Part shown: positions 7,998 through 17,746 of the stretch, in pieces
Layout of the letters: each line of letters opens with the position of its first letter
Position numbering within the stretch: position 1 is the first letter of the stretch
The notes under the pieces: generated by a model
The model's database searches: none
The model's input: only the letters and a program-made list of their open reading frames with translations
What the model was told of the DNA's origin: nothing
Program-made: the position numbers and the translations under genes
Source: JAWMQL01 sp033283165
Lineage (GTDB): Bacteria; Pseudomonadota; Gammaproteobacteria; Pseudomonadales; Halieaceae
Length of the DNA stretch: 64,000 nucleotides
Assembly: GCA_033283165.1 (NCBI GenBank)
Contig: JAWMQL010000002.1
Span: forward strand, 806,001 to 870,000
Direction: 5' to 3'

Positions 7998-10885
7998 TCT
8001 GCGTCCTGCAGTTCGTCTTCATAGGTGGCAAATAGCTGCTGCCACTTGGCGCGCACCGCTTCCCGCTGCGCCCGGAACTGCTCCACCGGCACCACGTCGG
8101 GCTGCTGCTGCAGGGATAGCTGGTGGGCGGCGGAGCGGTAGGCGAGATAGGCCTCGGTCAGTTCATCGCACTCGTGTTGTTCGAACAGGCCCTCCCGCCC
8201 CAGGGTCTCGAGTATCCGTACATTGTCGGACCAGTGCGCCAGTTCCGGTACCCGGTGGGACCACGCCAGCACGGCGTACTGCACCATGAATTCAATATCG
8301 ACAATACCGCCAGCACCCTGCTTCAGGTGAAATTCCCCACTTTCACTGATGCGTTTTGGTAGTAAGTGCTCACGCATGCGACGCCGCATACGGACCACCT
8401 CCCGCGCCAGTTCCACCTCGTCCCGGGCCTGGCACAGCACCTCGTGGCGCACGGTCTCCACCTGCTTCGCCACGTCGGGGTCACCGGCCACGAACCGGGC
8501 CCGCACCAGGGCCTGGTGCTCCCAGGTCCAGGCGGATTCCTGCTGGTACTTGCGAAAGGCGTCGGCGGTACAGACCAGCATGCCCGACTCGCCGGAGGGA
8601 CGCAGGCGCATGTCCACCTCGTACAGCTGACCCATGGCCATGCGCGTTTCAATAATATGAATCATGCGTTGACCCAGGCGGGTGTAGAACACCTGGTTGT
8701 CCAGGGACCGCTCCCCGTCCGTCCGGCCCCGGGCCGCCGCGTCGTAAACGAATACCAGGTCCAGGTCGGAACCGTACCCGAGTTCCAGCCCGCCCAGCTT
8801 GCCGTACCCGAACACGGCGAAGCCCGGCCCCACGGAGCCGCGCGGCGGCTCCCCGTGCTTGCGCGTCATGTCGGCCCAGGCCACCGCCAGCACCTGGTCC
8901 AGGATGACCTCGGCAATCCAGCTCAGCTTGTCGCTGACCTTCATCAGCGGCAGACGCCCGGTCAGCTCACTGGCCGCCACCCGCAGCACATGGGAGGCGC
9001 GAAAATAGCGCAACGCATCCATCTGCGCTTCCAGGTCGTCCAGCGCCAGCCGCGCCACCTGCTGCTGCAGTTCGTCCTGCAACAGGTTCTTGTCCGGCGC
9101 GTGGTACAGGCTGGCCCGGTCCAGTAACTCATCCAGCAACACCGGGTGCCTGGCCATCTGTTCGGCGATCCAGGGACTGACCTCGCACAGCAGCACCAAC
9201 TCGTCCAGCGCCTGCGGGTTCTCCAGCAGCAGGACCAGGTAGGCGCTGCGCCGCAGCACCGCGTTTACCAGGGGCAACAGGCGGGCCAGGGCCAGGTCTG
9301 GCTGCTCAAGGTCGGCGCAGGCACGGAGCAGCTGGGGCATGAACTGTTCCAGTCGCGCGCGGCCCTCGACCTGCAGGGTGAGCAACCGCTTGCCCTGGGC
9401 CAGCTCCTGCAGAAGCCGCAGCGACTCGGCGGGCTGGCCAAAGCCCAGCTCATGGAGAGCCTCTTCGGTCAGCCCCGGTCCCCACAGTATGAGGTCATCC
9501 TCGCCCTCCTCGTCCTCGCTTTCGGGCGGGGCAATCAGGTCGCGGAAATGACCGGACACCAGCTCGCGTTGGGCCTGCAGTTCCGCTGCAAACGCATCCC
9601 AGTTCTGGAAGCCCAGCACAGTGGCCATGGCCTGTCGGTGCAGGGTGTCCGACGGCAGGGTCTGGCTCTGCTGGTCACGGTAACCCTGGATGGCATGTTC
9701 GGCGTCCCGCAGCAAAAGGTAGGCGCGGCGCAGCTCTGCCACCGCGGCGGCCGGCAGGCAGCCCAGCACGGCGCATTCGTCGAGCACCGGCAACAACTCG
9801 CGCCGTTGCAGTCCGAGGTCGCGGCCGCCGCGAATCAGCTGGAAACACTGGGCGATGAACTCCACCTCGCGAATTCCGCCATGGCCCAGTTTTACGTTGT
9901 CGTCGAGCCGGCGACGCCGCACCTCGGCGTTGATCATCTGCTTCATGCCGCGCAGGCTGTCGATCACCCCGAAATCGACGTAGCGCCGGAAGATGAAGGG
10001 CTTGAGGGCGGTCATCAGCTCCGCCGCCCGGGTCGGGTCACCGGTCACCGGCCGCGCCTTGATCAGCGCGTAGCGTTCCCAGTCCCGGCCCTGGTCCTGG
10101 TAGTACTCCTCCAGCGCGGTGAAGTTGTGTACCAGGGCACCGCTCTCGCCGTAGGGCCGCAGCCGCATGTCCACCCGGAACACGAAGCCGTCCGCGGTCA
10201 CCTGGTCCAGCGCCGCGATCAGGGCCCGGCCAAGCTTGGTAAAAAATTCCTCGTTGCTGAGAGGCCGCTGCTCACCGTCGGTCTGTCCCACCTCGGGGAA
10301 GGCGAATATCAGGTCGATATCCGAAGAGACGTTCAACTCCCCCGCCCCCAGCTTGCCCATGGCGAGCACGACCAGCTGCTGCGGCTGGCCACTGCGGCGT
10401 CCTATCGGGCGCCCGTGTTTGCGCTCCAGTTCAGCGCTGCACACGGCCAGCGCTTCCTGGATACAGACCTCGGCCAGTATCGAGGTGTCAGCCACCGTCT
10501 GCAGGGTATCCGCCAGTTTGCAGAAGTCGCGCCAGACAATGCGCAGCATATACCGCTGGCGCAGGCGGCGCAGGGCCGGGGCCAGTTCCACTCCCGCCTG
10601 CAGCTGCCCCTGCAGTTCGGCGCGCAGCGTCCCCGCCTCCATGTCACCGTGCAGGATGCCGTCCCGGCACAGCTCCAGCAGCAACTGCGGCCGGCTTCGC
10701 AATGTTTCGGCGATAAAGGGACTGCAGGCCAGGGCCCGCGGCAGTTCCGCGGCATAGGCCGGGTCAGCGGCCAGCGCCCGCAGTTGCGGGACCTGTTCGG
10801 CTGGCGCCCGCTCGAGAATGTTGTTCCAGGCCCGCCCTGCCTGCTGCGCCAGGTCCGGGGGCAGTTGTTCGGTTGCGAGAGTCAT
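7994..10885 (-). CDS. glnE: Bifunctional glutamine synthetase adenylyltransferase/adenylyl-removing enzyme
   Basis: A 963-residue GlnE, slightly longer than the 946 residues of E. coli. It adds or removes AMP on glutamine synthetase in response to PII, setting nitrogen assimilation. Two nucleotidyltransferase domains are visible: the N-terminal one with S-S-D-I-D-L-I-F near 190 (deadenylylase) and the C-terminal one with G-S-D-L-D-L-V-F near 710 (adenylylase), separated by a helical linker containing an acidic stretch (S-E-D-E-E-G-E-D-D) near 465. In Pseudomonas ilvE lies between glnE and waaF; here it is absent and the two genes overlap. Confidence 0.96.
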   Translation of the reverse strand: MTLATEQLPPDLAQQAGRAWNNILERAPAEQVPQLRALAADPAYAAELPRALACSPFIAETLRSRPQLLLELCRDGILHGDMEAGTLRAELQGQLQAGVELAPALRRLRQRYMLRIVWRDFCKLADTLQTVADTSILAEVCIQEALAVCSAELERKHGRPIGRRSGQPQQLVVLAMGKLGAGELNVSSDIDLIFAFPEVGQTDGEQRPLSNEEFFTKLGRALIAALDQVTADGFVFRVDMRLRPYGESGALVHNFTALEEYYQDQGRDWERYALIKARPVTGDPTRAAELMTALKPFIFRRYVDFGVIDSLRGMKQMINAEVRRRRLDDNVKLGHGGIREVEFIAQCFQLIRGGRDLGLQRRELLPVLDECAVLGCLPAAAVAELRRAYLLLRDAEHAIQGYRDQQSQTLPSDTLHRQAMATVLGFQNWDAFAAELQAQRELVSGHFRDLIAPPESEDEEGEDDLILWGPGLTEEALHELGFGQPAESLRLLQELAQGKRLLTLQVEGRARLEQFMPQLLRACADLEQPDLALARLLPLVNAVLRRSAYLVLLLENPQALDELVLLCEVSPWIAEQMARHPVLLDELLDRASLYHAPDKNLLQDELQQQVARLALDDLEAQMDALRYFRASHVLRVAASELTGRLPLMKVSDKLSWIAEVILDQVLAVAWADMTRKHGEPPRGSVGPGFAVFGYGKLGGLELGYGSDLDLVFVYDAAARGRTDGERSLDNQVFYTRLGQRMIHIIETRMAMGQLYEVDMRLRPSGESGMLVCTADAFRKYQQESAWTWEHQALVRARFVAGDPDVAKQVETVRHEVLCQARDEVELAREVVRMRRRMREHLLPKRISESGEFHLKQGAGGIVDIEFMVQYAVLAWSHRVPELAHWSDNVRILETLGREGLFEQHECDELTEAYLAYRSAAHQLSLQQQPDVVPVEQFRAQREAVRAKWQQLFATYEDELQDAE

Positions 10886-10910
10886 GGCTGCGACGGGTCA
10901 TGAGCGCACA

Positions 10911-12683
10911 TCAGGCATCGACTGCCGGTGCGACCCGCATTACCTCCTCGATCGTTGTCTGACCGCGGGCGACCCGCGCGGCCCCCGACAGTCGCAGGGT
11001 CTTCATGCCTTCCGCCATGGCCAGGTCGCGAACCCGCCGGGATTCTGTGTGACTGTGAATCTGCTCCTGCATCGCCGGGCTGTTGACCAGTACCTCGTAG
11101 ATGCCCTGGCGGCCGATGTAGCCGGTATTGCGGCACTGCTTGCAGCCCACCGGCTGGGCCATGCGCTCCGGCGGCGGCACCGTCCACGGCCGGGTCAGCT
11201 GCTGCCAGGCGTCCCGGTCCAGGTCGGTAAAGGTCTTGCAGGACGGGCACAGGATACGGACCAGGCGCTGGGACATGATACCGCGCAGGGTGGCCTTGAT
11301 CAGGTAGGGGGCCACCCCCAGCTCCAGCAGGCGGGAGAGGGAACCGGGGGAGTCGTTGGTGTGCAGGGTGGAGAGCACCAGGTGGCCCGTCAGCGCCGCC
11401 TGCACCGCCATGTTGGCGGTCTCCAGGTCGCGAATCTCGCCCACCATGATGATATCGGGGTCCTGCCGCATCAGGGCGCGCACCCCGGCGGAAAAATCCA
11501 GGTCTATGCCGTGGTTCACCTGCATCTGGTTGAAGCGGTCCTCCACCATCTCGATCGGATCCTCGATGGTGCAGACATTGACCTCGGCGGTGGCCAGCTT
11601 GCGCAGGGTGGAATACAGGGTGGTGGTCTTGCCCGAGCCGGTGGGTCCGGTCACCAGCACGATGCCGGTGCCGTGCCCGGTCATGTCGTCCCAGCGCCGC
11701 AGATCCTCGTCCGCCAGGCCGAGTTCCTCGAAACTCTTCAGCAGCACGTCCGGGTCGAATATCCGCATCACCAGTTTTTCCCCGAACGCGGTCGGCAGGG
11801 TGGCGAGGCGCAACTCCACCTCGCTGCCCTCCGGGGTGCGGGTTTTCAGGCGTCCGTCCTGGGGACGGCGCTTTTCCGCCACGTCCATGCGCCCCAGTAT
11901 CTTGATCCGGCTGGTGACCGCCGCACAGACCTGCTGCGGCAGCTGGTAGACACTGTGCAGGACCCCGTCGATGCGAAAGCGCACGTTGCCCACCTCGCGC
12001 CGGGGTTCGATATGGATGTCGCTGGCGCGCTGTTCAAAGGCGTACTGCAGCAGCCAGTCGACGATGCTGACGATGTGCTGGTCATTGGCGTCCGGCTCCT
12101 TGATGGAGCCCAGTTCCAGCATCTGCTCCAGGTTGCTGACCCCCGGCAGGCGCTCCACCTTGCCAAGCCCGTGGGCGCGCACCGAGCCCGCCATGGTGTA
12201 AAACTCCGCGGTCAGGCGGGCGATATCGCGCGGATCGGCCAGCACACGCCGTATCGACCGGCCGGTCACGTGCTCGATATTGCTCTCCCAGCTTCGCACC
12301 AGCGGTTCGCCGCTGGCGACCACCACCTCACTGTCGTTCACCGCGACCGCGAGGATGCGGTGACGCTGGGCGAAGGCCCGGGACATGACTTCGGCGACCG
12401 CTGCCACATCCACCTTGAGCGGGTCGATGTGCACCACGTCCTGGCCGACCCTGGCGCCAAGCCAGCCCAGCAACTCGTCCATATCGAGCTGCGCCCCGGG
12501 TCGGGAGGGGTCTGCGAGCTTCTGCTCCGCCAGGTAGACCAGCGGGTGGATGCTGCCGATCGCGGTGGCGCTGATCCTGCGGGCGTCAGTCTCGGACAGC
12601 CGGCCATCGCGCTGCAGGTCCCGGACCAGGGCGACCAGCGACAGCGTCTGCCCGGCCTGCCTTGCGCCTGTCTGTACCGCCAT
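10911..12683 (-). CDS. GspE/PilB-type secretion or pilus assembly ATPase
   Basis: A 590-residue hexameric ATPase of the type II secretion/type IV pilus family. In order: an N-terminal GspE-N domain (about 40-190), the ATPase core with Walker A G-P-T-G-S-G-K-T-T near 345, the Asp box with I-E-D-P-I-E, Walker B P-D-I-I-M-V-G-E-I-R-D and the His box T-L-H-T-N-D. A four-cysteine zinc element (C-P-S-C near 485 and C-K-Q-C near 525) follows. No other secretin, pseudopilin or pilus gene is in the window, so the machine it powers is unclear. ATG 12683 has a GGAG ribosome site. It is 25 bases upstream of glnE and may be cotranscribed with it. Confidence 0.88.
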   Translation of the reverse strand: MAVQTGARQAGQTLSLVALVRDLQRDGRLSETDARRISATAIGSIHPLVYLAEQKLADPSRPGAQLDMDELLGWLGARVGQDVVHIDPLKVDVAAVAEVMSRAFAQRHRILAVAVNDSEVVVASGEPLVRSWESNIEHVTGRSIRRVLADPRDIARLTAEFYTMAGSVRAHGLGKVERLPGVSNLEQMLELGSIKEPDANDQHIVSIVDWLLQYAFEQRASDIHIEPRREVGNVRFRIDGVLHSVYQLPQQVCAAVTSRIKILGRMDVAEKRRPQDGRLKTRTPEGSEVELRLATLPTAFGEKLVMRIFDPDVLLKSFEELGLADEDLRRWDDMTGHGTGIVLVTGPTGSGKTTTLYSTLRKLATAEVNVCTIEDPIEMVEDRFNQMQVNHGIDLDFSAGVRALMRQDPDIIMVGEIRDLETANMAVQAALTGHLVLSTLHTNDSPGSLSRLLELGVAPYLIKATLRGIMSQRLVRILCPSCKTFTDLDRDAWQQLTRPWTVPPPERMAQPVGCKQCRNTGYIGRQGIYEVLVNSPAMQEQIHSHTESRRVRDLAMAEGMKTLRLSGAARVARGQTTIEEVMRVAPAVDA

Positions 12684-12799
12684 ATTGTCGCTCCCCGGAG
12701 CCCCGTCGATGTGCCCGCCATGCTATCACAGGCCGGCGCCGGTCCAGGCCAGCGTCGAGCCATAAACGCCGTCCACGGCCAGCCCCCCGCCTCGCCGTG

Positions 12800-12829
12800 T
12801 TGTGGCGGCGGCGACATTCCCCCTATACT
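12800..12829 (+). promoter_or_regulatory. Candidate sigma-70 promoter for the PhoU-like/pit operon
   Basis: A TTGTGG hexamer (12800-12805) and TATACT (12824-12829) are separated by 18 bases and lie 29 bases before the ATG of the PhoU-like gene. Match is read by eye; no PHO box was recognised. Confidence 0.45.
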
Positions 12830-12858
12830 GCGCGCGTACGCAACCAGGGAGATACCCC

Positions 12859-13539
12859 ATGGCCCCCAGCAACCCGCTAGGCGCCCTGTTTGGCCGCTCA
12901 CCCATCGGGCCCATCCAGGAACACATGACCATTGCCGAGGAGGCGGCCCAGTTACTGCCGCAATTGCTGCAGGCCTCCATCGACGATGACTGGGACCGCG
13001 CCGAGCAGATCCTGATTGAGATCCGGGACGCGGAAAAGCAGGCCGACAAGATCAAACGCTCCATTCGTCGCCACCTGCCCAAGAGCCTGTTCCTGCCGGT
13101 GCCGCGCACCGACCTGCTGGAACTGGTCACCATCCAGGACAAGGTGGCCAATATCGCCAAGGATATCGCTGTGCTCATGATCAGCCGCCACATGCAGTTC
13201 CCCGACAAGCTGCACAAGGCTTTGACAGAGTTCGCCGGCACCTGTGTCGACGCCGTCAGCCAGGCGCTGGCCGCCATCAACGAGCTCGACGAGCTGCTGG
13301 AGGTGGGCTTCAGCGGCCTGGAAGTCAAACGGGTGGAGGCCATGCTCAAGGAGCTGGGCAAGCTGGAGGCGAAGACCGACCGCCAGGCCCTGGCCGTGCG
13401 CAAGTCGCTGTACAAGCTGGAGGCGGAGCTGCCGCCCGTGGATGTCATGTTTCAATACCGGGTGCTGGCCCTGTTGTCGTCGCTGGCCGACGCGGCGGAG
13501 AAGGTTGGCGATCGCCTGCAGATCCTGATCGCCAAATAA
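12859..13539 (+). CDS. PhoU-like phosphate transport regulator (DUF47/TIGR00153 family)
   Basis: A 226-residue, almost entirely helical cytoplasmic protein of the DUF47 family, which pairs with Pit-type phosphate carriers and resembles PhoU. Visible signatures include E-I-R-D-A-E-K-Q-A-D-K-I-K and the P-R-T-D-L-L-E-L-V-T-I-Q-D-K-V-A-N-I-A-K-D stretch (broken here for length) that carries the metal-binding acidic residues. It likely modulates the transporter encoded 19 bases downstream. The start is ATG 12859; an in-frame ATG at 12802 is upstream of the best promoter match and its extra residues are not family-like. Confidence 0.9.
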   Translation: MAPSNPLGALFGRSPIGPIQEHMTIAEEAAQLLPQLLQASIDDDWDRAEQILIEIRDAEKQADKIKRSIRRHLPKSLFLPVPRTDLLELVTIQDKVANIAKDIAVLMISRHMQFPDKLHKALTEFAGTCVDAVSQALAAINELDELLEVGFSGLEVKRVEAMLKELGKLEAKTDRQALAVRKSLYKLEAELPPVDVMFQYRVLALLSSLADAAEKVGDRLQILIAK

Positions 13540-13558
13540 CAAAAAGGGAGCACCCCGC

Positions 13559-14836
13559 ATGGAGATTATCGTCGAACACGGCTCCATTTTCCTTATCATG
13601 GCCTGCGCCTTCGGCTTTTTCATGGCCTGGGGCATCGGCGCCAACGACGTGGCCAATGCCATGGGGACCTCGGTCGGCTCCCGCGCGCTGACCATCAGGC
13701 AGGCCATTCTGGTCGCGATGATCTTCGAATTTGCCGGCGCCTACCTGGCCGGCGGCGAGGTCACCTCGACCATTCGCAAGGGCATCATCGACGCCTCCGT
13801 CATGGAGTCGTCACCGGAACTGCTGGTGTACGGCATGATGTCGGCCCTGCTGGCGGCCGGCACCTGGTTGCTGTTGGCCAGCATGAAGGGCTGGCCCGTC
13901 TCCACCACGCACTCCATCGTCGGTGCCATCGTCGGCTTCGCCGCAGTGGGCATCTCCGCCGACGCCGTGCACTGGGGCAAGGTCGGCACCATCGTCGCCA
14001 GCTGGGTGGTGTCGCCGCTGCTGGCGGGCACCATCTCCTTCAGCCTGTTCATGAGCGTGAAGATCCTGATCCTGGATACCGAGAATCCGTTTCACCGCGC
14101 CAAACGCTACATCCCGGTCTATATGTGGATGGTGGGCTTCATGATTTCCATGGTGACCCTGCTCAAGGGCCTGAAGCATATCGGCGTGGAGTTCGATCTG
14201 GGCCTGGGCAGCAAGTTCGCCAACGCACTACCGGTTTCGGCGCTGGTCGGCCTGGTGGTGGCGATCTTCGGCGCGATGCTGCTGCGCAACATCAAGGAAG
14301 TGCATGACGAGATGAACCGCTTTGCCAGCGTGGAGCGGGTCTTTGCCATCCTGATGATCTTTACCGCCTGTTCCATGGCCTTTGCCCACGGTTCCAACGA
14401 CGTGGCGAACGCAGTGGGACCGCTGGCGGCGGTGGCCTCGACGATTCAGTCCGGGGGCACGATCGCCGCCAAGTCGGCCCTGCCCTGGTGGATTCTGCTG
14501 GTGGGCGCCGCGGGTATCGTGATCGGCCTCGCAACCTACGGCTGGAAAGTGATTACCACCATCGGCAGGAAAATTACCGAACTGACCCCCAGCCGCGGTT
14601 TTGCCGCCGAGCTGGGAGCCGCTTCCACGGTGGTGATCGCCTCCGCCACCGGCCTGCCCATCTCCACCACCCACACCCTGGTCGGCGCGGTGCTGGGCGT
14701 GGGCATCGCGCGGGGTATCGCGGCGCTCAACCTGCGCGTCATCGGGTCCATTTTCATGTCCTGGCTCATCACCCTGCCGGCGGGGGCGGGCCTGGCGATC
14801 CTGTTCTTCTTCCTGTTCAAGGGCATTTTCGGCTAA
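13559..14836 (+). CDS. pit: Inorganic phosphate transporter, PiT family
   Basis: A 425-residue integral membrane protein with two inverted homologous halves. Each half bears the PiT signature: G-A-N-D-V-A-N-A-M-G-T near 27 and G-S-N-D-V-A-N-A-V-G-P near 280, plus the S-T-T-H-S/T motifs near 115 and 365. It carries phosphate, probably as metal-phosphate with H+ or Na+, across the inner membrane. ATG 13559 has a strong GGGAG site. It is preceded by its DUF47 partner and followed 4 bases later by argE, an arrangement also known from Pseudomonas. Confidence 0.93.
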   Translation: MEIIVEHGSIFLIMACAFGFFMAWGIGANDVANAMGTSVGSRALTIRQAILVAMIFEFAGAYLAGGEVTSTIRKGIIDASVMESSPELLVYGMMSALLAAGTWLLLASMKGWPVSTTHSIVGAIVGFAAVGISADAVHWGKVGTIVASWVVSPLLAGTISFSLFMSVKILILDTENPFHRAKRYIPVYMWMVGFMISMVTLLKGLKHIGVEFDLGLGSKFANALPVSALVGLVVAIFGAMLLRNIKEVHDEMNRFASVERVFAILMIFTACSMAFAHGSNDVANAVGPLAAVASTIQSGGTIAAKSALPWWILLVGAAGIVIGLATYGWKVITTIGRKITELTPSRGFAAELGAASTVVIASATGLPISTTHTLVGAVLGVGIARGIAALNLRVIGSIFMSWLITLPAGAGLAILFFFLFKGIFG

Positions 14837-14840
14837 CGCC

Positions 14841-15992
14841 ATGACCTACTCCGACCAGCTGATCCTGAGCCAGTTGCGGCAGTTGGTCGGTTCTCCCTCG
14901 GTAAGTTCCACGGACCCGGGCTGGGACCAGGGCAATCGCGCCGTGGTCGAACTGCTGGCCCAGTGGCTGGCGGAGTTGGGCTTTGCCATCGAAATCATGG
15001 ACGTGAGTCCCGACGGCGCCAAGGCCAATCTGATTGCCACCCGTGGCAGCGGCCCCGGCGGCCTGGTGCTGGCGGGCCACACCGACACGGTGCCTTTCGA
15101 CGAGGGCCGCTGGCAGAGCGACCCGCTGGTCCTGAGTGAGCGCGACGATCGCCTGTACGGCCTCGGCAGTACCGACATGAAAGGCTTCTTCCCGCTCTGC
15201 CTCGCCGCCGCATCCGCCTTCAGCGATACCGACCTGCAACAACCCCTGATCCTGCTGGCGACCGCGGACGAGGAGAGTTCGATGAACGGTGCCCGGGCCC
15301 TGGCGGCCGCCGGCAAACCCCGGGCCAGGGCCGCCATCATCGGCGAGCCCACCTCCCTGACACCGGTGCGCATGCACAAGGGGATGATGATGGAGGCCGT
15401 CAAGGTGCGGGGCCGGGCCGGCCATTCGTCAAACCCCGCCCTGGGCAACAGCGCGCTGGAGGGCATGCACCGGGTCATGGGCGAACTCATGGATTACCGC
15501 CGGGTACTGGCCGACCGCTACAGCAACGTGTTTTTCGAGGTGGCCTACCCGACCCTGAACCTGGGCTGCATCCACGGCGGTGACAGCCCCAACCGGATCT
15601 GCGGCCAGACCGAGTTGCACTTCGACCTGCGACTGACCCCGGAGGGCGACCGCGCCGGGGTACGGGAAGATATCGAGCACCGGCTGCAGCTGACCGCCGC
15701 GGAACTGGGCCTGGAGATCAGTCTGGAATCGCTGGTCGAACGTATCCCCGCCTTCGAACAGGAGCCCGGCGCGGAGCTGGTGCGCACGGCGGAAGAGTTG
15801 ACCGGGCACACCGCCCACGCCGTGGCATTTGCCACCGAGGCACCGTTCCTGCAACGGCTGGGCATCGAAACCATCGTGCTGGGTCCGGGGTCTATCGACC
15901 GCGCCCACCAGCCGGACGAATACCTGGAACTGGACCAGATCCGGCCCTGCGTCGCGTTACTGAAGCAGTTCATCCGCCACTACTGCCTGTAG
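14841..15992 (+). CDS. argE: Acetylornithine deacetylase
   Basis: A 383-residue M20-family metallohydrolase that releases ornithine from N-acetylornithine in arginine synthesis. Zinc ligands and catalytic residues can be placed: H80 in G-H-T-D-T-V-P, D82, D112 in G-S-T-D-M-K-G, and the acid/base pair E144-E145 in A-D-E-E-S. The dimerisation domain with G-R-A-G-H-S-S-N-P sits near 190. Length matches E. coli ArgE (383). It starts 4 bases after pit and is followed, after a sulfatase gene, by argA, the first gene of the pathway. Confidence 0.93.
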   Translation: MTYSDQLILSQLRQLVGSPSVSSTDPGWDQGNRAVVELLAQWLAELGFAIEIMDVSPDGAKANLIATRGSGPGGLVLAGHTDTVPFDEGRWQSDPLVLSERDDRLYGLGSTDMKGFFPLCLAAASAFSDTDLQQPLILLATADEESSMNGARALAAAGKPRARAAIIGEPTSLTPVRMHKGMMMEAVKVRGRAGHSSNPALGNSALEGMHRVMGELMDYRRVLADRYSNVFFEVAYPTLNLGCIHGGDSPNRICGQTELHFDLRLTPEGDRAGVREDIEHRLQLTAAELGLEISLESLVERIPAFEQEPGAELVRTAEELTGHTAHAVAFATEAPFLQRLGIETIVLGPGSIDRAHQPDEYLELDQIRPCVALLKQFIRHYCL

Positions 15993-16056
15993 CCGCCGGG
16001 TGCCGGCCGGCTAATCTATACTCAGGGTTGAATCCAGCCCAACCGGGAGAACGCTG

Positions 16057-17616
16057 ATGACAAACCCGCGCCTGACTCGCCGGATATCCGGCCTCATTAC
16101 TGCTTTCCTGTTGGCCTTGCTGCTGCACGGACCGGCCCTGGCGGCGAGTAAGACACCCAATATCCTGGTCATCTGGGGAGACGACATCGGCATCTGGAAC
16201 ATCAGCCGCTACAACATGGGCATGATGGGCTACCAGACCCCGAACATCGACCGCATCGCCAATGAGGGCATGGTGTTCACCGACTACTACGGCGAACAGA
16301 GCTGCACCGCCGGCCGGTCCGCGTTCATCACCGGCCAGCACCCGGTGCGCACGGGATTGACCAAGGTGGGCATCCCCGGGTCCGACATCGGAATCCAGCC
16401 CGAGGACCCCACCCTGGCGGAGCTACTCAAGCCGCTGGGCTACGTCAGCGGCCAGTTCGGCAAGAATCACCTGGGGGACCGGGACGAGTTCCTGCCCACC
16501 AATCACGGCTTCGACGAATTCTTCGGCAACCTCTACCACCTCAACGCCGAGGAGGCACCGGAAAACCCCGACTACCCGCAGGACCCCGCCTACGCCAAGC
16601 GTTTTGGCCCGCGCGGCGTTATCCGCAGCAGCGCGGACGGCAGGATCGAGGATTCCGGCGCCCTGACCCGCAAGCGCATGGAAACCGTCGACGAGGAATT
16701 CCTTGGCGCGGCCCTGCAGTTCATCGATCGGGCCCACGGGGAGGGCAAGCCTTTTTTCGTCTGGTTCAACTCGACCCGCATGCACTACTTCACCCACGTC
16801 AAGGAGGAAAACCGTGGCCTCTCCGGCCAGGGCTTCTACAACGACGGCATGCTGGAACACGATGGGCACGTGGGGCAGTTGCTGGACAAGCTGGATGAGC
16901 TGGGCATCGCCGACAATACCATTGTCATGTACTCCACCGATAACGGCCCGCATTTCAACCAGTGGCCCGACGCCGCCATCACGCCCTTCCGGGGCGAGAA
17001 AAATACCAACTGGGAGGGGGGCTTCCGGGTCCCCGCTGCGGTGCGCTGGCCGGGTCACATCGCGGCGGGCTCCATCACCAACGCGATCATGTCACACCTG
17101 GACTGGGTGCCCACGCTGATGGCCGCGGCGGGCGAGTCGGACATCGCCGCCAGGCTCAGGCAGGGTCACCGGGCCGCCGGCAAACAGTTCAAGGTCCACC
17201 TGGACGGCTACGATTTCCTGCCCTACCTGACCGGCAAGACCGGGCAGGGTCCGCGGCAGAAATTCTACTATTTCAGCGATGACGGTCAGCTGGTGGGCAC
17301 CCGGGTCGGCGACTGGAAGTTCGTATTCGCGGAACAGCGTGCACGGGAATTCGACGTGTGGCGCGATCCGTTCGTGTCCCTGCGCGTCCCGAAGGTTTTC
17401 CACCTGCGCCGGGACCCCTTCGAACGCGCCGATACGGACTCCAACAGCTACAACCTGTGGTGGAGCCACAAGATCGACGCCATGGCCATGCTGGGGATAG
17501 CCGCTGTCACCGAATTCGTCGCCACCCTGCAGCAGTTCCCGCCACGCCAGCGACCGGCCAGTTTTACCATCGACCAGGTCATGGAGTCCCTGCACTCGGG
17601 GCAGCGCGAACAGTAG
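16057..17616 (+). CDS. Secreted arylsulfatase-type sulfatase
   Basis: A 519-residue sulfatase. Residues 1-30 form a signal peptide ending A-L-A-A, so the enzyme is periplasmic or exported. Metal ligands D42 and D43 lie in W-G-D-D-I-G. The active-site motif C-T-A-G-R (Cys83-Arg87) fits the C-x-P/A-x-R consensus for conversion of Cys to formylglycine. S-T-D-N-G-P near 292 supplies further metal ligands. It hydrolyses a sulfate ester; the substrate cannot be read from the sequence. No formylglycine-generating enzyme gene is in the window. It lies between argE and argA, where Pseudomonas has a different unknown gene. A TATACT hexamer at 16017-16022 could be its -10 site, without a good -35. Confidence 0.9.
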   Translation: MTNPRLTRRISGLITAFLLALLLHGPALAASKTPNILVIWGDDIGIWNISRYNMGMMGYQTPNIDRIANEGMVFTDYYGEQSCTAGRSAFITGQHPVRTGLTKVGIPGSDIGIQPEDPTLAELLKPLGYVSGQFGKNHLGDRDEFLPTNHGFDEFFGNLYHLNAEEAPENPDYPQDPAYAKRFGPRGVIRSSADGRIEDSGALTRKRMETVDEEFLGAALQFIDRAHGEGKPFFVWFNSTRMHYFTHVKEENRGLSGQGFYNDGMLEHDGHVGQLLDKLDELGIADNTIVMYSTDNGPHFNQWPDAAITPFRGEKNTNWEGGFRVPAAVRWPGHIAAGSITNAIMSHLDWVPTLMAAAGESDIAARLRQGHRAAGKQFKVHLDGYDFLPYLTGKTGQGPRQKFYYFSDDGQLVGTRVGDWKFVFAEQRAREFDVWRDPFVSLRVPKVFHLRRDPFERADTDSNSYNLWWSHKIDAMAMLGIAAVTEFVATLQQFPPRQRPASFTIDQVMESLHSGQREQ

Positions 17617-17746
17617 CGCGACCGCGGTCCCTGGTGCGACTGGACCCCTGCAGGCGGGGATCGCCTTGTGTGCAATATTGCCAGTAGGGTTTTGCCCCGC
17701 ATTTGGGTAACCTTGTTCCCCTGTTTTCAAGTAGCGGGAACCTATC

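Noticed and set aside
10818..12989. A 723-codon open frame on the + strand opposite the GspE-type ATPase
   Set aside because: It is an antisense shadow produced by high GC3; the - strand frame has complete Walker, Asp, His and zinc motifs.
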